Shown: piece by piece, positions 60,373 through 64,000 of the stretch
How positions within the stretch are numbered: position 1 is the first letter of the stretch
Layout of the letters: each line of letters opens with the position of its first letter
DNA from: JALQUL01 sp040382935
GTDB taxonomy: Bacteria > Pseudomonadota > Gammaproteobacteria > Burkholderiales > Burkholderiaceae_C
NCBI GenBank assembly: GCA_040382935.1
Contig: JBEIEP010000001.1
Coordinates: 62,001 to 126,000 of the forward strand
Direction: 5' to 3'
DNA length: 64,000 nt
Made by a program: the position numbers and the translations under genes
The notes under the pieces: model-generated
Databases searched by the model: none
Told to the model about the DNA's origin: nothing
Seen by the model: only the letters and a program-made list of their open reading frames with translations

Positions 60373-61412
60373 TTCACGAGCACGCCGTGACTGGCCATTG
60401 CTTTAACTGCACCGGCGCCTATCGATGCACCAAATTTTTTGGCAAGCCTTTCGGCAACATTTTCCTTGCGGGTGTAATCGTATATATCAGGTGCTTTTAC
60501 CACCTCACGGGCCACGTACTCAATATTGGCCACCTCGTCGGCCAATCCCAACTTTACGGCTTGCTCACCACTCCAAAACAAACCGCTAAAGGTATCGGCG
60601 TCTTCTTTAAGCCGATCTCCCCGGCCTTTGCGGACCACGTCAATAAACTGGCTGTGAATTTGGTTCAACAGGTTCTGTGCATAGTCGCGGTGCTCTTTGG
60701 ACTGTGGACTAAAGGGATCCAAAAACCCTTTGTTGGACCCCGCCGTCATCAAGCGCCGCTCAACACCCACTTTTTCCATAAGGCCGGTAAATCCGAAACC
60801 GTCCATCAATACCCCTATCGATCCGACAACACTTGCCTTGTCTACATAAATTTTGTCTGCCGACACAGCGATGTAGTAGGCAGCGCTGGCGCAGCTTTCT
60901 TCTACTACCGCATACACCGGCTTTTTGTAGATATCCTTCATACGCCGAATTTCATCGTTGATGATGCCTGCCTGAACCGGAGAACCACCCGGAGAATTGA
61001 TCAGCAGAACAACCGCCATGGAATGGGAGTCCTCGAACGCATCACGCACCGCGCCCACGATGGCTGAAGCGCCCGCGTCTGTGCCGTCGGCAATCTCGCC
61101 TTTTATCTCTACGACGGCAGTGTGAGGCACTCCCGCAGAACTAGGCGTGTGTCCGGTTTCCAACGCAAAGTAGGCAAACACCGCAAACAGGGTCATCCAG
61201 ACTAGTCTGAAAAAAATCCGCCACCGGCGGGCGCTCCGTTTCTCTTTGAGGTAATCGCCAAACATAGCGGCCAACGCCAAGTTGGATACCACCGCATCAC
61301 CCGTCCCAGGCCTTGGCATTTCCCCTGCGTCTGTCCGTCCCTGCTTGGCCGGGTCAGACCCACGGGCTTGCGCAGATTCAAACGATCGATCAGCCGATGA
61401 GGGATCTGTCAT
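60369..61412 (-). CDS. SppA-like S49 family signal peptide peptidase
   Basis: The 347-residue protein is a membrane-bound serine peptidase of family S49 that degrades signal peptides left after export. It has an N-terminal cytosolic stretch, a membrane helix at about residues 62-80 (WRIFFRLVWMTLFAVFAYFAL) and the protease domain with INSPGGSPVQAGIINDEIRRMK, catalytic serine in EESCASAAYYIAVSADKIYVDKASVVGSIGV and the lysine in SNKGFLDPF. I start at the ATG at 61412 (MTDPSSADRS). It is the short, single-domain type. The Rieske gene ends two bases upstream. Confidence 0.92.
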   Translation of the reverse strand: MTDPSSADRSFESAQARGSDPAKQGRTDAGEMPRPGTGDAVVSNLALAAMFGDYLKEKRSARRWRIFFRLVWMTLFAVFAYFALETGHTPSSAGVPHTAVVEIKGEIADGTDAGASAIVGAVRDAFEDSHSMAVVLLINSPGGSPVQAGIINDEIRRMKDIYKKPVYAVVEESCASAAYYIAVSADKIYVDKASVVGSIGVLMDGFGFTGLMEKVGVERRLMTAGSNKGFLDPFSPQSKEHRDYAQNLLNQIHSQFIDVVRKGRGDRLKEDADTFSGLFWSGEQAVKLGLADEVANIEYVAREVVKAPDIYDYTRKENVAERLAKKFGASIGAGAVKAMASHGVLVK

Positions 61413-61414
61413 AG

Positions 61415-61795
61415 TCAAAATTCCAAAGGTTTCATGAGGTAGGAAGTATGCCAGTGAACAATCCCATCCCATTCGGCGAGTTCAATTTTTATCAAGCCCC
61501 CACGGCATGGCCCTCCCACGCATTGTCCGGACAAGGGATGATAGGTGGCACCATGGGTGGCGCACATCAGCCATCGGCCTGTTTCGTCAAAAAAACGATC
61601 CGGCTGGTAGTCCATTTCCATCGCCACATGGGTACATCGGTTTAGATACGCTGCCACTTGCCCATCCACGCGTACAGCAAAGGCGCGGCAGGTTTGCCCC
61701 GCATAAACCACATCAAAAGGCACGGCACGTCCCGCATTCTCCAGATCGCCGCTACTGCACAGTGCTATAGCCCGCACGGCATCGACATTAGGCAT
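61415..61795 (-). CDS. Rieske [2Fe-2S] ferredoxin-like protein
   Basis: The 126-residue soluble protein holds a complete Rieske cluster motif: CTH in the first loop and CATHGATYHPLSGQC in the second, i.e. C-x-H and C-x2-H. It lacks a membrane anchor or oxygenase domain, so it is a small ferredoxin-type Rieske protein whose partner is unknown. I chose the ATG at 61795 (MPNVDAVRAIALCSS). It overlaps the HAD-phosphatase gene by eight bases and precedes sppA by two, forming a three-gene operon. Confidence 0.92.
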   Translation of the reverse strand: MPNVDAVRAIALCSSGDLENAGRAVPFDVVYAGQTCRAFAVRVDGQVAAYLNRCTHVAMEMDYQPDRFFDETGRWLMCATHGATYHPLSGQCVGGPCRGGLIKIELAEWDGIVHWHTSYLMKPLEF

Positions 61796-62462
61796 ACTGC
61801 AACAAGCCTTGGTGCAAATCTTTGGGCGAATCGGCAATAAACAGTGGGCCCAATGGCGTCAGTTGCTCCAAGGGATGAGCCCCATAACTTACCCCCACCG
61901 CCGCGCATCCCGCGTTCAGCGCCATCTGCAAATCGTGGGTGGTATCGCCCACCATCAGCGTGTTGTGCGACCCACAACCGCACTCCTGCATGAGCTCAAG
62001 CAGCATCCTAGGTGAAGGCTTTCCCTCGGTTTGATCGGCTGTGCGTGATGCACAAAACAAGCCATCTACCGGCAGCTGCGCCATGGTGAGGTCAAGGCCA
62101 CGTCGACTTTTACCGGTCGCAATCGCTAGCTGATACCCCGCTTGTTTCAACGCCAGCAGCATCTCTAAAATGCCCGGGAACAAATGCAGGTCATCGGCAC
62201 GCCTCTCGTAATGGTAGGCATAGCGTCTTGCCAACTCGGGGTATTGCGATGGGTTCATATCGGGTGCAACCCACTCAAGCGCTTGCCGCAGCCCCAGGCC
62301 AATCACGTGGGATGCTCTCTCCAACCCCGGATCACGGCCGCCCACGTCAACGACTGCGCGCTGTATCGCCTCGGCGATGATGGCAGTAGAGTCAAACAAG
62401 GTGCCATCCCAATCGAAAATCATTAAATCGAATTGCCGCTGATTTACTGTAGGGTGGGTCAC
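61788..62462 (-). CDS. HAD-IA family hydrolase, phosphoglycolate phosphatase-like
   Basis: The 224-residue protein is a haloacid dehalogenase superfamily phosphatase with motif I DWDGTLFDST, the cap region, motif II in LAIATGKSRRGLD and motifs III/IV in GKPSPRMLLELM and LMVGDTTHDLQMALNAGC. It resembles Gph (phosphoglycolate phosphatase) but substrates vary within the family. First gene of the HAD-Rieske-SppA operon. The 215-base region up to the divergent ABC gene holds no further gene that I can see. Confidence 0.88.
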   Translation of the reverse strand: MTHPTVNQRQFDLMIFDWDGTLFDSTAIIAEAIQRAVVDVGGRDPGLERASHVIGLGLRQALEWVAPDMNPSQYPELARRYAYHYERRADDLHLFPGILEMLLALKQAGYQLAIATGKSRRGLDLTMAQLPVDGLFCASRTADQTEGKPSPRMLLELMQECGCGSHNTLMVGDTTHDLQMALNAGCAAVGVSYGAHPLEQLTPLGPLFIADSPKDLHQGLLQYA

Positions 62463-62677
62463 AAACTACTTCCAGGAAGATTGCCAAAACACGAGAGTCG
62501 GTTAGCTGAGTTTATAGGAAGCCGTGATGCTCTACCATGGAACACGTGTGACCGTCAACCAGCCGAAGAAATGACATGATAGGTGAGCGCCACTTGAAAT
62601 TGCCCGCGAGCCCCCCAAGCTAAGTCAACTGTTCTTAGGCTCCTCTTTTACTTCGCTTCCATCTCCCCCATGCCACC

Positions 62678-64000
62678 ATGAGCCAAACAACAACCGATAG
62701 ACCACAGCCCAAAAATCCAAGATCCTTGGTGGGACTGCTACCTTTCCTGCGGCCTTATACCGGTCCCATTGCTCTGGCTGGTGTATTTTTGGTTTTGGCG
62801 GCGTTGGCCACCTTGGCTTTTCCCTTGGCATTGCGTGGCCTAATTGACAGTGGCAGTTTTGGCAACGACCGCGCCAGCCAGACGCTGCTGCTACGGGACC
62901 ATTTTTTGCAACTTTTCGGTGTGGCCGTTGCTTTGGGCGTGTTTAGCGCAGCGCGGTTTTACATGGTGAGCTGGCTAGGCGAGCGCATCACTTCCGATTT
63001 GAAATCGGCCGTTTACGCCCACGTACTCAAGCAAAGCCCCGCATTCTTCGAAGTTACCCAAACCGGTGAGGTACTGTCGCGGCTGTCGGCTGACACCACA
63101 CTGGTGCAAACCGTGGTGGGGTCCTCGCTGTCAATGGGGCTGCGCAACGCCGTGATGGGTTTGGGTGCGTTAGCGCTTTTGGTATGGACCAACCCTTTGG
63201 TGATGGTGCAGGTGCTGGGGGCGCTGATTTTGGTCGTACTGCCCGCGATGTGGTTTGGTCGGCGGGTACGCAAATTGTCCCGCTCTAGCCAGGACCGGCT
63301 GGCCGACAGCAGCGCGATTGCCGCCGAAGTGCTGAATGCGATTCCGGTGGTACAAAGCTACGCAGCCGAGGGCAGAGAAGCCACACGCTTTAAGAACGCC
63401 ACAGAGAACGCCTTTACAACGGCGGTTAAGCGCAGCAAAGCAAGGGCCTTGCTGGTCGCATTCATCATTATTGCAACCAGCGCCGGTTTGCTTTGGGGTC
63501 TGTACACCGGGACCCAGGCGGTCTTGGCGGGCCGAATGACCGCCGGGCATCTGGGCCAAACGGTGGTGTATGTGCTTATTCTGGCCAGCGCCTTTGCCGT
63601 GTTGGGTGAGGTCTATGGAGATTTGTTGCGTGCAGCGGGCGCGACCGAGCGACTGATGGAACTGCTTGATACGCACTCCCCTATTCAATCACCCCCTTTA
63701 CCACTGCGGGTAACAGCGCGGGCTGAGGGAAGCGCAGTGGGCTTTCATGGTGTTGCTTTTCATTACCCGTCCAGGCCCGATCATCCTACCTTGGCGCAGT
63801 TTGACCTCACGGTTCCTTCAGGCCACACCGTTGCCTTGGTGGGGCCTAGCGGTGCGGGAAAATCCACGGTGTTTCAGTTGCTGCTGCGCTTTTATGACCC
63901 GCAGGCTGGACGTATCACCGTCAACGACCAAGCCATTACGCAACTGTCCCTAGAGGATTTGCGTGCGCAAGTGGGCATAGTGCCGCAGGACGCAGTCATT
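62678..64000 (+). CDS. ABC exporter, fused permease/ATPase, 3' end missing
   Basis: The frame opens with MSQTTTDRPQPKNPRSLVGL and runs to the end of the window, 441 codons, without a stop. It has a six-helix exporter-type membrane domain (residues about 20-300, with FEVTQTGEVLSRLSADTTLVQTVVG coupling region) and the start of the ATPase domain with the A-loop tyrosine in VAFHYPSRPD, Walker A GPSGAGKST (389-397) and the Q-loop IVPQDA. The signature and Walker B lie beyond the window. It belongs to the MsbA/lipid or multidrug exporter (ABCB) group; substrate unknown. Confidence 0.9.
   Translation, partial: MSQTTTDRPQPKNPRSLVGLLPFLRPYTGPIALAGVFLVLAALATLAFPLALRGLIDSGSFGNDRASQTLLLRDHFLQLFGVAVALGVFSAARFYMVSWLGERITSDLKSAVYAHVLKQSPAFFEVTQTGEVLSRLSADTTLVQTVVGSSLSMGLRNAVMGLGALALLVWTNPLVMVQVLGALILVVLPAMWFGRRVRKLSRSSQDRLADSSAIAAEVLNAIPVVQSYAAEGREATRFKNATENAFTTAVKRSKARALLVAFIIIATSAGLLWGLYTGTQAVLAGRMTAGHLGQTVVYVLILASAFAVLGEVYGDLLRAAGATERLMELLDTHSPIQSPPLPLRVTARAEGSAVGFHGVAFHYPSRPDHPTLAQFDLTVPSGHTVALVGPSGAGKSTVFQLLLRFYDPQAGRITVNDQAITQLSLEDLRAQVGIVPQDAVI

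Noticed and set aside
62463..62677. tRNA or small RNA gene between the HAD gene and the ABC exporter
   Set aside because: No cloverleaf-compatible arms, TTCGA loop or CCA-like end could be found on either strand.

Overview
The window looks like chromosomal DNA of a betaproteobacterium of the order Burkholderiales, most likely the family Comamonadaceae. The clues are the gene orders kdsA–DUF1330–eno–ftsB and yceD–rpmF–plsX–fabH–fabD–fabG–acpP–fabF, a TctAB tricarboxylate carrier, a carboxylate-type Liv transporter next to an acyl-CoA ligase, long-form QueF, and di-haem cytochrome c4 diverging from a Sco1 gene. The genus cannot be fixed by eye. Coding density is high. I found no rRNA, tRNA, CRISPR array or intact transposase gene.

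Layout. 1-6196 (+): core genes kdsA (cut by the window start), a DUF1330 gene, eno, ftsB, a gamma-carbonic anhydrase-like gene, hslO, panB and panC. 6271-15219: an accessory block. On the minus strand it holds a type I restriction-modification operon in the order hsdR-hsdS-rhuM fragment-dinD-hsdM. Divergent from it is a yefM-yoeB toxin-antitoxin pair, followed on the minus strand by a truncated comB-like gene, an unknown beta-rich protein and a small lipoprotein. 15219-21881 (-): an acyl-CoA ligase and Liv-type ABC transporter operon with a single ATPase gene and a glutathione transferase gene between the ATPase and the binding protein. 22058-26415 (+): yciB, bolA, a parvulin isomerase, yaaA, queF and a 3-hydroxybutyrate dehydrogenase. 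26442-29575: dinB (-) and a second acyl-CoA ligase (+).

29645-31156 (+): a type IV AbiE toxin-antitoxin pair behind a perfect 17-bp inverted repeat that overlaps its probable promoter. 31203-34666: yaeQ, a MAPEG protein, an unknown protein and ilvD with a strong terminator. 34701-36980: two c-type cytochromes, Sco1 and an unlisted 57-residue membrane protein with a TTG start. 37154-41715 (+): ribF, ileS, lspA. 41736-45875 (-): Nudix, quinone oxidoreductase, EamA transporter, DUF3422. 45978-47988 (-): tctB-tctA without a visible tctC. 48069-52275 (-): SAM-binding synthase-like protein, tatD, lolD, lolC and an unknown membrane protein. 52288-58867 (-): the fatty-acid synthesis cluster with yceD and rpmF at its head. 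58938-60334 (+): maf and an RsmI-like methyltransferase. 60369-62462 (-): a HAD phosphatase, a Rieske protein and an SppA-like peptidase. 62678-64000 (+): an exporter-type ABC protein cut by the window end.

Most of the window is ordinary housekeeping DNA. The parts that deserve a second look are the type I operon with embedded dinD and a rhuM fragment, the gene debris and unknown proteins at 14.0-15.2 kb, the AbiE control region with a possibly leaderless transcript, the MITE-like inverted repeat between rpmF and yceD, the terminator inside the rpmF-plsX gap, and the 57-residue protein at 36.8-37.0 kb. I did not find a convincing, wholly new multi-gene system.
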